From Brevundimonas aveniformis DSM 17977 (lineage in GTDB: Bacteria; Pseudomonadota; Alphaproteobacteria; Caulobacterales; Caulobacteraceae): 64,000 nt of DNA. The translations under genes were made by a program, and so were the position numbers. Every line of letters begins with the position of its first letter. The first letter of the stretch is position 1. Shown in pieces: positions 7,472-17,200 of the stretch. Location of the stretch: assembly GCF_000428765.1 (NCBI RefSeq), contig NZ_AUAO01000001.1, forward strand, positions 310,001 through 374,000, given 5' to 3'. The notes beneath the pieces are model-generated. The model made no database searches. It was given only the letters and a program-made list of their open reading frames with translations, and was not told the origin of the DNA.

Positions 7472-8554
7472 ATGTCGCTCTCCCCGGAACTTCGCAAACG
7501 TCTCCCCCTCATCGTCGGCGGCCTCGTCGGCGTGCTTTTGATCATCGGCGGCCTCGTCTGGTGGCAGGGCAAGCAGCGTTGGGAGGCGACCGACAACGCC
7601 TTTGTCGAGGCCGACACGGTCCTGGTGTCCAGCCAGATCGACGGTCGCATCGTCGAGGTGCTGGTCCATGACAATCAACGGGTCCAGCCGGGCGACGTTC
7701 TGGTCCGGCTCGATGATGCTGACGCCCGCGCCCGTCTGATCCAGGCTGAGGCCCAGCTTACCGCAGCCCTGGCCGCCGTCGACAATGTCGATGCCCGGTC
7801 TGCCCAGGAAGGGGCCCAGATCCAGGTCCGCGCTGCCGGCGTGGCCCAGGCCCAGGCCCAGGCCGACCTGGCGGGAGCCGAGGCAGACCGCTACGGCCGC
7901 CTCGCCTCGCAGGGCTGGGTTTCGGATCAAAGGGTTCAGACCGAACGTGCCGGGGCCGCCCAGGCCCGGGCCGTCGTAGCCGAGGCCCAGGCCGGTCTGG
8001 AGGCTGAACGCCGGGCGGCCGCCACCCTGACCTCGTCCCGAGGCCAGGCCGAGGCTCAGGTCGAGCTGGCGCGTGCCGCCGTCGAACAGGCTCAGATCGC
8101 GCTGGATCGAACGGTCATTCGCGCCCCATCTGCCGGGGTCGTCGGGGCGCGCCAGGTGCGTGTCGGCCAGTATGTGCGACCCGGCGGCCAACTCATGTCG
8201 CTGGTGCCTTTGGGCGAAACCTATGTGGTCGCCAATTTCAAGGAGACCCAGGTGGGTCGCCTGCGCATCGGCCAGACCGTCGAGATCACCGCTGACGCCT
8301 TCCCTGGCCAGACCCTGACCGGTCGGATTGACAGCTTCTCGCCCGCGACCGGCTCGGAGTTCGCCCTGATCCCGATCGAAAATGCCTCGGGCAACTTCAC
8401 CAAGATTACCCAACGGGTGCCGGTGCGCATCGTCGTCGAGACGGGCCGTGAGTCCATGGCCCTGCGGCCCGGCCTGTCGGTTGAGGTCCGGGTCGATCTG
8501 CACAGCGACGGCGGTGCCTCCTTCGCTGAGGCCGCCACGGGAACGGCGGGATGA
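7472..8554 (+). CDS. emrA: HlyD/EmrA-family efflux adaptor
   Basis: Periplasmic membrane-fusion protein of 360 residues that would link the EmrB pump to an outer-membrane TolC-type channel. It has one N-terminal anchor helix (about 12-30), a barrel-sandwich half (WEATDNAFVEADTVLVSSQIDGRIVEV), a long Ala/Gln-rich alpha-helical hairpin (about 90-200), the second lipoyl half (RTVIRAPSAGVVG) and a beta-barrel (VVANFKETQVGRLRIGQ). Its stop overlaps the emrB start by four bases (ATGA). No good ribosome site precedes the ATG. Confidence 0.92.
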   Translation: MSLSPELRKRLPLIVGGLVGVLLIIGGLVWWQGKQRWEATDNAFVEADTVLVSSQIDGRIVEVLVHDNQRVQPGDVLVRLDDADARARLIQAEAQLTAALAAVDNVDARSAQEGAQIQVRAAGVAQAQAQADLAGAEADRYGRLASQGWVSDQRVQTERAGAAQARAVVAEAQAGLEAERRAAATLTSSRGQAEAQVELARAAVEQAQIALDRTVIRAPSAGVVGARQVRVGQYVRPGGQLMSLVPLGETYVVANFKETQVGRLRIGQTVEITADAFPGQTLTGRIDSFSPATGSEFALIPIENASGNFTKITQRVPVRIVVETGRESMALRPGLSVEVRVDLHSDGGASFAEAATGTAG

Positions 8555-10146
8555 GCACCGCCGGCGCGGCTCCAGCCGGTTCGCCGGTGCGCGAGGAGGC
8601 GAAGGTCGACTGGTTCGTCCTGCTGCTGGGCTTCGGCGGCATGGTCGTTGGCCAGTTCATGGCCATCCTCGACATCCAGATCGTCGCCGCCTCCCTGCCC
8701 CAAATCCAGGCCGGCGTCGGGGCCTCGAACGATGAGATCAGCTGGGTTCAGACCGCCTATCTAATCCCCGAGGTCGTGATGATCCCCCTGTCGGGCTACC
8801 TCGCCCGCTGGTGGGGGACGCAACGGGTCTTCCTCGCTTCGGCCACCGGGTTCATCGTGATGAGCGTGCTGGCCGGGATGTCGACCTCCATCGACATGTT
8901 GATCATCTGCCGCGCGCTTCAAGGCTTCCTGGGCGGGGCCATGATCCCGACGGTTTTCGCCGTCGCTTTTACGGCCTTCCCGCCACAACAACGGGTCACC
9001 GCCAGCGTCATCATGGGCCTGATCGTCACCCTGGCCCCGACCGTCGGGCCGACGCTTGGGGGACACCTGACCGAGATGCTGTCCTGGCGCTGGCTGTTCT
9101 TCATCAACGTCATCCCCGGTGCCCTGGTGCTGTTTCTGGTCAGCCAGTACGGCAAGTTTGACGAGGGTGACCCAGAGCTTTCGAAGGGCTTCGACTGGTG
9201 GGGCCTGGGGCTGATGGCCGCCTTCCTGATGAGCCTCCAGTTCGTGCTGGAGGAAGGGGCCAAGAACGACTGGTTCGCCGACGACATGATCCTTTTGCTG
9301 GCCGTCGTCGCGGCCATCACCGGCCCGGCCTTCATCTGGCGGACGCTGGCCTACAACAACCCCATCGTCGAGCTGCGGGCCTTTCGCGACCGGAATTTCA
9401 CCGTCGGCGTGATCATGACCTTCGTGACCGGGGCGGCTCTGTTCGGCGGCACCTTTCTGTTGCCTCTATTCCTGGGGCGGGTGGGCGGCTTCTCGGCCGC
9501 CGAGGTCGGGACGATCATGGTCGTTTCGGGCCTGGCCATGTTCCTGACCGCGCCGATCGCCGGCCGCATCGCGCGCAAGGTCGATCCGCGTATCCCCATG
9601 TTCGTCGGCTTCCTCTTGGCCGCCTGGGGCATGTGGGAGGCGCACGCGGTGACGCCCGAATGGGGCTTTTGGGAGTTCGCCTCGGTTCAGGCGTTTCGCG
9701 GCGTTGGCGTCATGCTGGCGATGATCGCCTCCCAGAACGTCACCATGTCGACGCTGAAGCCCGAGATGATCAAGAACGCCTCTGGCCTCGTAAACCTCGC
9801 GCGCAATGTTGGCGGTGCCTTCGGCCTGGCCATGCTCAATACGATGCTGACGGATCGCACCGCCGTGCACATGGGCGAGTTGACCTCCCGCATTTCCACG
9901 GCCTCGACCCAGACGTCCGATATGCTGGCCGGCCTGATCGCCCGCTTTGAAGAGATGGGCCTGGCCAATCCTCAGGGGGCCGCCTACGCCGCCATGGAGC
10001 GGATGATCCATTTGCAGGCCACCAACCTGGCGTTTGGCGACGCCTTCGCCGCGCTCGGCTTCGGCTGCGTCGTCGCCGCGTTTGTGGTGCTCCTGGCCAA
10101 GCCGGTCCGCGGCGGCCTGCTGGCCCCGACAGAAGGAGCCCACTGA
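8551..10146 (+). CDS. emrB: DHA2-family MFS multidrug transporter (EmrB/QacA)
   Basis: Fourteen-helix proton antiporter of 531 residues that would extrude hydrophobic toxicants together with EmrA. The start region (AILDIQIVAASLPQIQAGVGAS...EISWVQTAYLIPEVVMIPLSGYLARWWG) is the EmrB signature, including motif C-like and motif A-like segments. It is coupled to emrA at its start and to tetR at its end (TGATG, one-base overlap). The substrate cannot be predicted. Confidence 0.94.
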   Translation: MSTAGAAPAGSPVREEAKVDWFVLLLGFGGMVVGQFMAILDIQIVAASLPQIQAGVGASNDEISWVQTAYLIPEVVMIPLSGYLARWWGTQRVFLASATGFIVMSVLAGMSTSIDMLIICRALQGFLGGAMIPTVFAVAFTAFPPQQRVTASVIMGLIVTLAPTVGPTLGGHLTEMLSWRWLFFINVIPGALVLFLVSQYGKFDEGDPELSKGFDWWGLGLMAAFLMSLQFVLEEGAKNDWFADDMILLLAVVAAITGPAFIWRTLAYNNPIVELRAFRDRNFTVGVIMTFVTGAALFGGTFLLPLFLGRVGGFSAAEVGTIMVVSGLAMFLTAPIAGRIARKVDPRIPMFVGFLLAAWGMWEAHAVTPEWGFWEFASVQAFRGVGVMLAMIASQNVTMSTLKPEMIKNASGLVNLARNVGGAFGLAMLNTMLTDRTAVHMGELTSRISTASTQTSDMLAGLIARFEEMGLANPQGAAYAAMERMIHLQATNLAFGDAFAALGFGCVVAAFVVLLAKPVRGGLLAPTEGAH

Positions 10147-10739
10147 TGCCGCGCGCCATCGGACAGGTCGACGAATCAAAGACCGAGGCCATCCTCGACG
10201 CCGCCGCCGAGCTGACGGCACTGAACGGTGCCAAGGTGTCGATGGAAGCCATCGCCAAACGGGCGGGGGTATCCAAGCAGACGCTCTATAACCGCTTCCC
10301 CTCGCGCCTCGAGATCGCCCGCGCCTTGGCGGCACGCCGGTCCGACATGCTGACCCAGCCGCTGCGCTCGGGCGGCGACGTCGAGGCGGTTCTGACTGCC
10401 TTCGCCGCCGGCCTGCTCGAAAAGATTGTCCGCGAGAACGTCGCTGTCGCCTTTCGCAGCGTCGCCCTGATGTCGGCCGAGGTGCCGGAGCTGGCCGACG
10501 CCGTCTATCAGGCCGGCCCCGGCGAGGGACTGCGCCGGCTGTCCGCCTGGCTGGCGGAACAGGACCGCGCAGGCGCACTCAACGTCCCTGACCCGGACGC
10601 CGCCGCCGAGATGTTCGCCGGCATGACCCTGGGCCACAGCCACCTGCGCGCCATCCTCGGCGTCAACCACCCCAGCTTCGACATCGCCGCCCGCGCTCGC
10701 GACACCGCCCGGCGGTTCCTGAGGGCTTTCGCCGTCTAG
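10146..10739 (+). CDS. TetR-family repressor of the emrAB operon
   Basis: A 197-residue regulator. The N-terminal helix-turn-helix reads [24 protein letters not shown] (about residues 34-57), followed by an AcrR/TetR-like ligand-binding C-terminal domain. It is the third gene of the efflux operon and is translationally coupled to emrB. It therefore probably autoregulates from the palindrome at 7423-7434. Its stop shares the CTAG at 10736-10739 with the opposing acs gene. Confidence 0.92.
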   Translation: MPRAIGQVDESKTEAILDAAAELTALNGAKVSMEAIAKRAGVSKQTLYNRFPSRLEIARALAARRSDMLTQPLRSGGDVEAVLTAFAAGLLEKIVRENVAVAFRSVALMSAEVPELADAVYQAGPGEGLRRLSAWLAEQDRAGALNVPDPDAAAEMFAGMTLGHSHLRAILGVNHPSFDIAARARDTARRFLRAFAV

Positions 10740-12667
10740 CTGGCCCGGTTCTTTACCAGATCCTCGACCACCGCCGGGTCGGCCAGGGTCGAGGTGTCGC
10801 CCAGGTTCGACATATCCCCCTCGGCGATCTTCCTCAGGATGCGGCGCATGATCTTGCCGGATCGGGTCTTGGGCAGGCCCGGCGCCCACTGGATCACGTC
10901 GGGCGAGGCGATCGGCCCGATCTCACGCCGGACCGTGGCGACCAGTTCCTTTTTCAGGTCGTCGGACGGCGTCTGACCCAACTTCAGCGTGACATAGGCC
11001 CAGACGCCCTGGCCCTTGATGTCGTGCGGATAGCCGACCACTGCCGCCTCGGCCACGGCGGGGTGCTCGACCAGGGCGCTTTCGATCTCGGCGGTGCCCA
11101 GCCGGTGCCCGGAAATGTTCAGCACATCGTCGATCCGCCCGGTGATTCGGTAATAGCCGTCAGCGTCCCGCCGCGCCCCGTCGCCGGTGAAATACTGGCC
11201 GGGGAAGGTCGAGAAATAGGTGTCGAGAAACCGCTGGTGGTCGCCGTACACCGTCCGCATCTGGCCGGGCCAGGAATCCGTCAGGGTCAGCGGCCCTTCG
11301 GCCTCTCCCTCGATCGGCTCGCCCTCGTTCGTCACGATGGCCGGGAACACCCCCGGCATCGGCAGCGTCGCTGATCCCGGCTTAAGGTCCGTCGCGCCCG
11401 AGCACGGCGAGATCAGCGCCCCGCCCGTCTCGGTCTGCCACCAGGTGTCGACGATCTGGCAGCGCCCCTCCCCGACCACGCGGTGATACCAGAGCCAGGC
11501 CTCCGGATTGATCGGCTCGCCGACCGAGCCCAGCAGACGCAAGGACTTGCGGCTCGACGCCAGCACCGGGCCGTCGCCTTCGCGCATCAGGGCCCGGATC
11601 GCCGTCGGGGCGGTGTAGAAGACCCCGACCTGGTGTTTGTCGACCACCTGCCAGAAGCGCCCGGCGTCCGGGTAGGTCGGCACGCCCTCGAACATCAGGC
11701 TGGTCGCCCCGTTCGCCAGAGGCCCATAGACGATATAGGTGTGGCCCGTGACCCAGCCGACGTCGGCGGTGCACCAATAGACCTCGCCTTCCCTGCAATC
11801 GAAGACACGCTGGTGCGTATAGCTGGCCCAGGCCAGATAGCCGCCGGTGGTGTGCAGCACCCCCTTGGGCTTTCCCGTCGAGCCCGAGGTGTAGAGGATG
11901 AACAGCGGATCCTCCGCCCCCATCGGTTCGGGCGGGCAGTCGGCTGAAACGGAGGCCGGGTCATAGACGACATCGCGGCCCTCGATCATTGGCACGTCGG
12001 CACCGGTGTGGCGCACCATCAGCACCGTCCTGACCCCGCCAACCTTGGTCAGCGCCGCATCGACATTGGCCTTCAGCGGCACCTTGCGTCCGCCGCGCAG
12101 GCCCTCATCGGCGGTGATCACGAAGGTCGAGCCGCAGTCCTCGATCCGCCCGGCCAGGCTGTCGGGCGAAAAGCCGCCGAACACTACCGAATGCACCGCG
12201 CCGATCCGCGAACACGCCAGCATCGCCCAGGCGGCCTCAGGGATCATCGGCAGATAGATCGTCACCCGGTCGCCCTTGGCCACGCCGTGGGCCTTCAGGA
12301 GGTTGGCCATCCGGCACACCGCTTCGTGGGCTTCGCCGTAGGTGAAGGACCGGCTGACGCCCGGATCGTCGCCCTCCCAGATGATCGCCGTCTGGTCGCC
12401 GCGTGTCGCCAGATGCCGATCCAGGCAGTTGGCCGAGACGTTCAGAACCCCGTCCTCGAACCAGCGGATGCGGAAATCATCCTTGAGGAACGACACATCC
12501 TTGATCTTCGAGAACGGTCGCATCCAGTCCAGCCGCCCGCCGACGTCCCGCCAGAAGCCATCGGGATCGGTGACCGCTCGCCGGCGCTCTGCCTCCAAGG
12601 CCGCCGCGTCCAGACTTGCGTCCTCAGCCTGTTCGGGCGTCACGGGAAAGAGGGTGTCGTCGCTCAT
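10736..12667 (-). CDS. acs: Acetyl-CoA synthetase (AMP-forming)
   Basis: Cytosolic enzyme that activates acetate to acetyl-CoA through acetyl-AMP. The adenylate-forming signature [11 protein letters not shown], the QTETGG motif, and the C-terminal hinge [19 protein letters not shown] are present. The [11 protein letters not shown] motif carries the catalytic lysine that is the usual target of regulatory acetylation. The start is the ATG at 12667 (MSDDTLF), giving 643 residues, because AGAGGA lies seven bases upstream. A longer open frame to 12754 lacks family similarity. A propionate preference cannot be excluded. Confidence 0.94.
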   Translation of the reverse strand: MSDDTLFPVTPEQAEDASLDAAALEAERRRAVTDPDGFWRDVGGRLDWMRPFSKIKDVSFLKDDFRIRWFEDGVLNVSANCLDRHLATRGDQTAIIWEGDDPGVSRSFTYGEAHEAVCRMANLLKAHGVAKGDRVTIYLPMIPEAAWAMLACSRIGAVHSVVFGGFSPDSLAGRIEDCGSTFVITADEGLRGGRKVPLKANVDAALTKVGGVRTVLMVRHTGADVPMIEGRDVVYDPASVSADCPPEPMGAEDPLFILYTSGSTGKPKGVLHTTGGYLAWASYTHQRVFDCREGEVYWCTADVGWVTGHTYIVYGPLANGATSLMFEGVPTYPDAGRFWQVVDKHQVGVFYTAPTAIRALMREGDGPVLASSRKSLRLLGSVGEPINPEAWLWYHRVVGEGRCQIVDTWWQTETGGALISPCSGATDLKPGSATLPMPGVFPAIVTNEGEPIEGEAEGPLTLTDSWPGQMRTVYGDHQRFLDTYFSTFPGQYFTGDGARRDADGYYRITGRIDDVLNISGHRLGTAEIESALVEHPAVAEAAVVGYPHDIKGQGVWAYVTLKLGQTPSDDLKKELVATVRREIGPIASPDVIQWAPGLPKTRSGKIMRRILRKIAEGDMSNLGDTSTLADPAVVEDLVKNRAS

Positions 12668-12789
12668 GGTCGTTTCCTCTGGACCGGCGCTGCATCTCTG
12701 TTTTTGTCGCCGCGCGCTGATCCATTCAGTATGAGAGGCGCATCCCGAATCCAAGCCGTGCCCACTGTAGGCCCACCGAGAGTGTCACC

Positions 12790-13545
12790 ATGCTGATCCA
12801 CCTGTCTTCCTGGCCCGAAATCGAGACGCGACTGGACCAGACCCGCACGGTCATCATCCCGATCGGCTCAAACGAACAGCATGGGCCGACCGGCCTGTTG
12901 GGCACCGACTGGCTCTGCCCGGAGATCATCGCCCACGCCGCCGAGCGTCAGGACGAAGGCCTGGTCGTCGCCCCGACCTTCAACATCGGCATGGCACAGC
13001 ATCATCTGGGTTTTCCGGGGACCATCACCCTTCGACCGTCAACCTTCATGGCGGCGATTTCGGACTGGGTATCGTCCCTGACCCGACATGGTTTTGACCG
13101 CATCTATTTCCTCAACGGCCACGGCGGCAATGTCTCGACCATCGAGGCCGCCTTTGCTGAAATCTACGCCGAATGGTCGTTTGCCGAGGAACGCTGTCCC
13201 TTCATCCTCAAGCTGAAGAACTGGTGGGACCTACCCGGCGTCCATGCCTTGTGCAGCAACATCTTCCCGACCGGCCACGGCTCGCATGCCACGCCTTCCG
13301 AGATCGCGGTGACCCAGGCCGCCTACCCTGATCGGATCAAGACGGCTGTGATGGAGCCGAAGATCGCCCCCATGGGGCCCATCCGCGATGCCCTTGATTA
13401 CCGGGCGCGTTTCCCCGACGGCCGGATCGGCTCTGACCCGCTGCTGGCCAGCCCGGAAAAAGGCCAGCGGATCATCGACGCGTCGGTCACGGCCCTGCTG
13501 GCGGACGTGAAGGCGTTCTCCGATGAGGTCATGCCCGGCGTCTAG
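12790..13545 (+). CDS. Creatininase-family amidohydrolase
   Basis: Metal-dependent amidohydrolase of the creatininase fold, 251 residues. Metal-ligand motifs are visible: PIGSNEQHGP (about 24-33), GTDW (about 38-41) and NGHGGN (about 111-116). The late segment GHGSHATPSEIAVT (about 161-174) carries the Glu ligand. Family members act on creatinine, on a formamide in riboflavin/F420 synthesis, or in mycofactocin maturation. No partner genes for those pathways are adjacent, so the substrate is unknown. It stands alone, divergent from acs. Confidence 0.85.
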   Translation: MLIHLSSWPEIETRLDQTRTVIIPIGSNEQHGPTGLLGTDWLCPEIIAHAAERQDEGLVVAPTFNIGMAQHHLGFPGTITLRPSTFMAAISDWVSSLTRHGFDRIYFLNGHGGNVSTIEAAFAEIYAEWSFAEERCPFILKLKNWWDLPGVHALCSNIFPTGHGSHATPSEIAVTQAAYPDRIKTAVMEPKIAPMGPIRDALDYRARFPDGRIGSDPLLASPEKGQRIIDASVTALLADVKAFSDEVMPGV

Positions 13546-13551
13546 CCGCGG

Positions 13552-14028
13552 CTATTCCTCGACGATCGCGCCCATCTCAGCGGCAAACAGCGGCGCGACC
13601 GACGCGAACAGACGCATATGTTCGGTCATGGCATCCCAGGTCATGCCGGGGGTGATCAGGACGTCGTACTGGGCCGCAACCGCCCGACCGTCCGCGTGTG
13701 GGAGCTCAAGGGCCTTGAGATAGCGCATCTCCAGATTCCAGCGGCTCACTGCTCCCTCCGGCAGGTCCGGGATCAGGAAGCCGGCGCTGAACTGCCAGGA
13801 CCGGCACCGTCCCGCAGTACAGTCAAAGCCGGTGAGGTCCCAGGACACGCCATTGGCCCCGGACTGTACCCGGTCGCCGTCAACCCGCGTGTCGAGCCCC
13901 TGCCCTCGCAGCCAGGTCGAGACTTCCTCAAGTGTCGGACCACCGGCGGGAAGCGTCTGGGCCTGGGCCGTCCCGGCCAGGCCCATCGCCGCAACAACCA
14001 CCACGACCGGCAAGGCGGAAAAGCGCAT
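13552..14028 (-). CDS. Secreted YbjN-like protein
   Basis: A 158-residue exported protein. The start MRFSALPVVVVVAAMGLAGTAQAQ is a signal peptide with an AQA-Q cleavage site, and AGGAG lies nine bases before the ATG at 14028. The mature part (TLEEVSTWLRGQGLDTRV..., a paired CTAGRC, WNLEMRYLKALELPHADG...) resembles the YbjN fold that occurs as an export-competent version in Caulobacterales. That family call is from pattern memory and is moderate. Two cysteines could form a disulfide. Function is unknown. Confidence 0.7.
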   Translation of the reverse strand: MRFSALPVVVVVAAMGLAGTAQAQTLPAGGPTLEEVSTWLRGQGLDTRVDGDRVQSGANGVSWDLTGFDCTAGRCRSWQFSAGFLIPDLPEGAVSRWNLEMRYLKALELPHADGRAVAAQYDVLITPGMTWDAMTEHMRLFASVAPLFAAEMGAIVEE

Positions 14029-14232
14029 CAAACCTACTCCTGAAATCCACCCGCAAGCGTTCCACGCGACGATGACGCGATCAAGGCACCTCGCGGGCGA
14101 GACGGAATTCGCCCCCCGGACGAGCAGAATTCGCGCAATTGGGCTTGGCCGGATCACTGCCAAAGCCTATCGGTCCTATCGGGAGAAGATGGGCCGCGCG
14201 CCAAGGACGGCCCTGGTCAGGAAAGCACCACC

Positions 14233-17200
14233 ATGGACGGCGGCCAATCCGCACAAAGCCTACAGGCCCTTGAAGACGCAGTCTCGGGCCCGATCGGTCG
14301 CAAGTCGGCCAAGAACCTGGAGGCGCTGGAACGCCTGTTCATTAGCCAGGTCCACGACGATTATATCGCCGACGAGACGCCAGAGCTTGGCCTGGAGGAC
14401 TTCGGCAAGATCCTCGCCCATTTCTGGGCCTTTGCCGAATCGCGGCAGGCCGGGTCCGCGCCCTCGATCCGGGTCATCCCGGCGCGCGAGGCTGGAGTCG
14501 ATGCGCCCTACGATCTGGTCGAGATCGTCCAGGACGACGGCCCGTTCCTGGTCGACAGCACCATGGGTGACCTCGCGGAGGCCGGCGTGTCGGTCCGCGC
14601 CATGTTCCACCCGCTGCTGGACTGCGGACGCGACGACAAGGGGGCCCGCGTTGCCGGGTCGGGCCAGCGGGAATCCATGATTCTGGTCATCATCGATCCG
14701 ATGACCCACGAACGTCGGGAATCCGTTCGGGCCAGTCTGGCTGAAACCCTGGCCGATGTTCGCCTGGCGGTTCAGGATCACGCCGCCATGGCCGGTCTGA
14801 TGGCCGAAGCCATCACCCGCCTGGAAGCGGGTGCCCCCGGCGTCTCACCTGATATCCGCCAGGAGAGCCTTGAGTTCCTGCGCTGGCTCCAGGCTGACCA
14901 CTTTGTCTTCCTGGGCGCACGCGATGCCGACTATCCGCGCGATGCCGGCGGTGGCTATGCGACCAACGAACCGCTGCGTCAGCGCATCGATGGCCTGGGC
15001 GTTCTACGCGACCCTGACCGCCCCATCCTGCGTCAAGCGCATGAAACCGCTTCCTTGTCGGATGCCTTGCAGCGACGGGCTGAGCGGGGCGAGCCGGTGG
15101 TGGTGGCCAAGGCCAATCTTCGCTCGCGCGTCCATCGCCGCGTCCACATGGATTACGTCTCGATCCTTCGTTACGGCGAGGACGGTCGACCGTCCGGTGA
15201 GACGCGCTTCGTCGGCCTGTTCACCTCCGAGGCCTATGACAAGGCGGCCTTCGATGTGCCGCTGGTTCGGGCCAAGGTCCGGCAGGTTCTGGCCCGTGGG
15301 GGCAAGGCCGAGGGTACCCATAACCACAAGCGTCTCAAGAACATTCTCGAAGCCTTCCCGCGCGATGAACTGTTCCAGGTCGGTGAAGACGAGCTGCTGG
15401 CGACGACGCTGGGCATTCTGCACCTGAACGACCGTCCGCGCGTCAAGCTATTCACCCGGCTGGACCCGTTCGACCGCTTCATTTCCGTCCTCGCCTACAT
15501 TCCGCGCGAGCGGTACGACGCCAGCGTGCGGGAGCGGATCGGCCTGATCCTGGCCGAGGCCTGGGGCGGCCGCATGTCGGCCTGGTACCCCCAGCTCAGC
15601 GATGGGCCCCTGGTGCGCATTCACTACATCATCGGCGTGACACCGGGCGAACATTTGACGCCCGATGCCGGCGAACTCGAAGTCCGGGTGGTCGAAGCCT
15701 CTCGCGGATGGGCCGACCGCTTTGAACAGGCCGCCCGAGGTCTGGGACTGGCGGATGCCGGCATCGGGGCCCTGACACGCAACTGGGCCGAGGCTTTCCC
15801 GGCCAGCTATCGGGATCGCTACGACGCACGAGAGGCCCTGATCGACCTCGCCGAGGTGGATCGTCTGGGTGAGAACGATGTGGTGGTGCGGGCCTTCCGC
15901 AACGCGTCGGACAACAATCTCCAGTTCCACTTCAAGCTCTACCGGCGGGGTCGTTCCGCACCGCTGGCCGATGTTCTGCCGATCCTGTCAGACATGGGCC
16001 TGAAGGCGCTCGAAGAGTACGGCCACAGGGTTCAGCCCGCCGAAGGCGACCCGATCTACATCCACGAGTTCCTCCTTGAGGACCCGCGCGGAAGCTATCT
16101 CAAGTTCGCCGACGTCAAGGACCCGTTTGAAGACGCCTTCACGGCGGTCTGGGCGGAGGACACCGAGTCCGACGGCTTCAACCGTCTGGTGCTCGAGCTG
16201 GGCGTCAACTGGCGCGAGGCCGCCCTGGTGCGCGCCCTGGCGCGTTACCGCCAGCAGTCCGGCCTGGACCCGTCCCAGGCCACCCAGGAAGAGGCCCTGC
16301 GGGAATATCCCGAAGTCTCACGCCTGATCCTTGAGCTGTTCCGGGCCAAGTTCGATCCGGACCGCAACGGTGACGCCACCGCCCGCGAAGGCGAGGTCAA
16401 GGCCTTGTTCGCCAAGGGTGAACAGGGACTGCAGGCGGTCAAGAGCCTGGACCATGACCGTGTGCTGCGCCGTTTGATGCTGCTGGTCATGGCCATCAAG
16501 CGCACCAATTTCTTCCAACGGACGGACGACGCCGAGCGGCCCTTCAAGTCCTATATCTCCTTCAAGGTCGCCTCGCGGGAGTTGGCCGACCTGCCGGCCC
16601 CCAAGCCATATCGCGAGATCTTTGTCTGGGCCCCGCACGTCGAGGGCGTCCACCTGCGCTTCGGTCCCGTGGCACGGGGCGGCCTGCGCTGGTCGGACCG
16701 TCGCGACGACTTCCGCACCGAGGTGCTCGGCCTGGTCAAGGCCCAGCAGGTCAAGAACGCGGTCATTGTGCCCGTCGGTTCCAAGGGCGGCTTCTTCGCC
16801 AAACATCAGGCGCGCGTCACCAAGGCCTCCGGCGGCGACCGGGATGCCATCCAGCAAGAAGGCATTCGCGCCTATCGAACGTTCCTGTCGGGCCTGCTCG
16901 ACATCACCGACAACATTCTGGCGGATGGATCGGTCCAGCGTCCCATCCGTGTCATCGCCTGGGAGGGGGATGACCCCTATCTGGTCGTGGCCGCCGACAA
17001 GGGGACGGCGACCTTCTCGGACATCGCCAACGGCATTTCGGAATCCTACGGCTTCTGGCTGGGCGATGCCTTCGCCTCGGGCGGATCGGTGGGCTACGAC
17101 CACAAGGTCATGGGCATCACGGCCCGCGGCGCGTGGGAAGCGGTCAAGCGTCACTTCATGGAGATGGGCAAGGACATCCAGTCCGAACCCTTCACCGTCG

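Noticed and set aside
7355..8503. 382-codon minus-strand open frame
   Set aside because: Complement of emrA; Gly/Leu/Asp repeats mirror the Ala/Gln-rich hairpin on the real strand.
9466..10578. 370-codon minus-strand open frame
   Set aside because: Overlaps emrB and tetR, both with clear motifs; Arg/Pro-rich shadow.
12668..12754. 29-residue N-terminal extension of acetyl-CoA synthetase
   Set aside because: Not family-like, while AGAGGA is well placed for the ATG at 12667.
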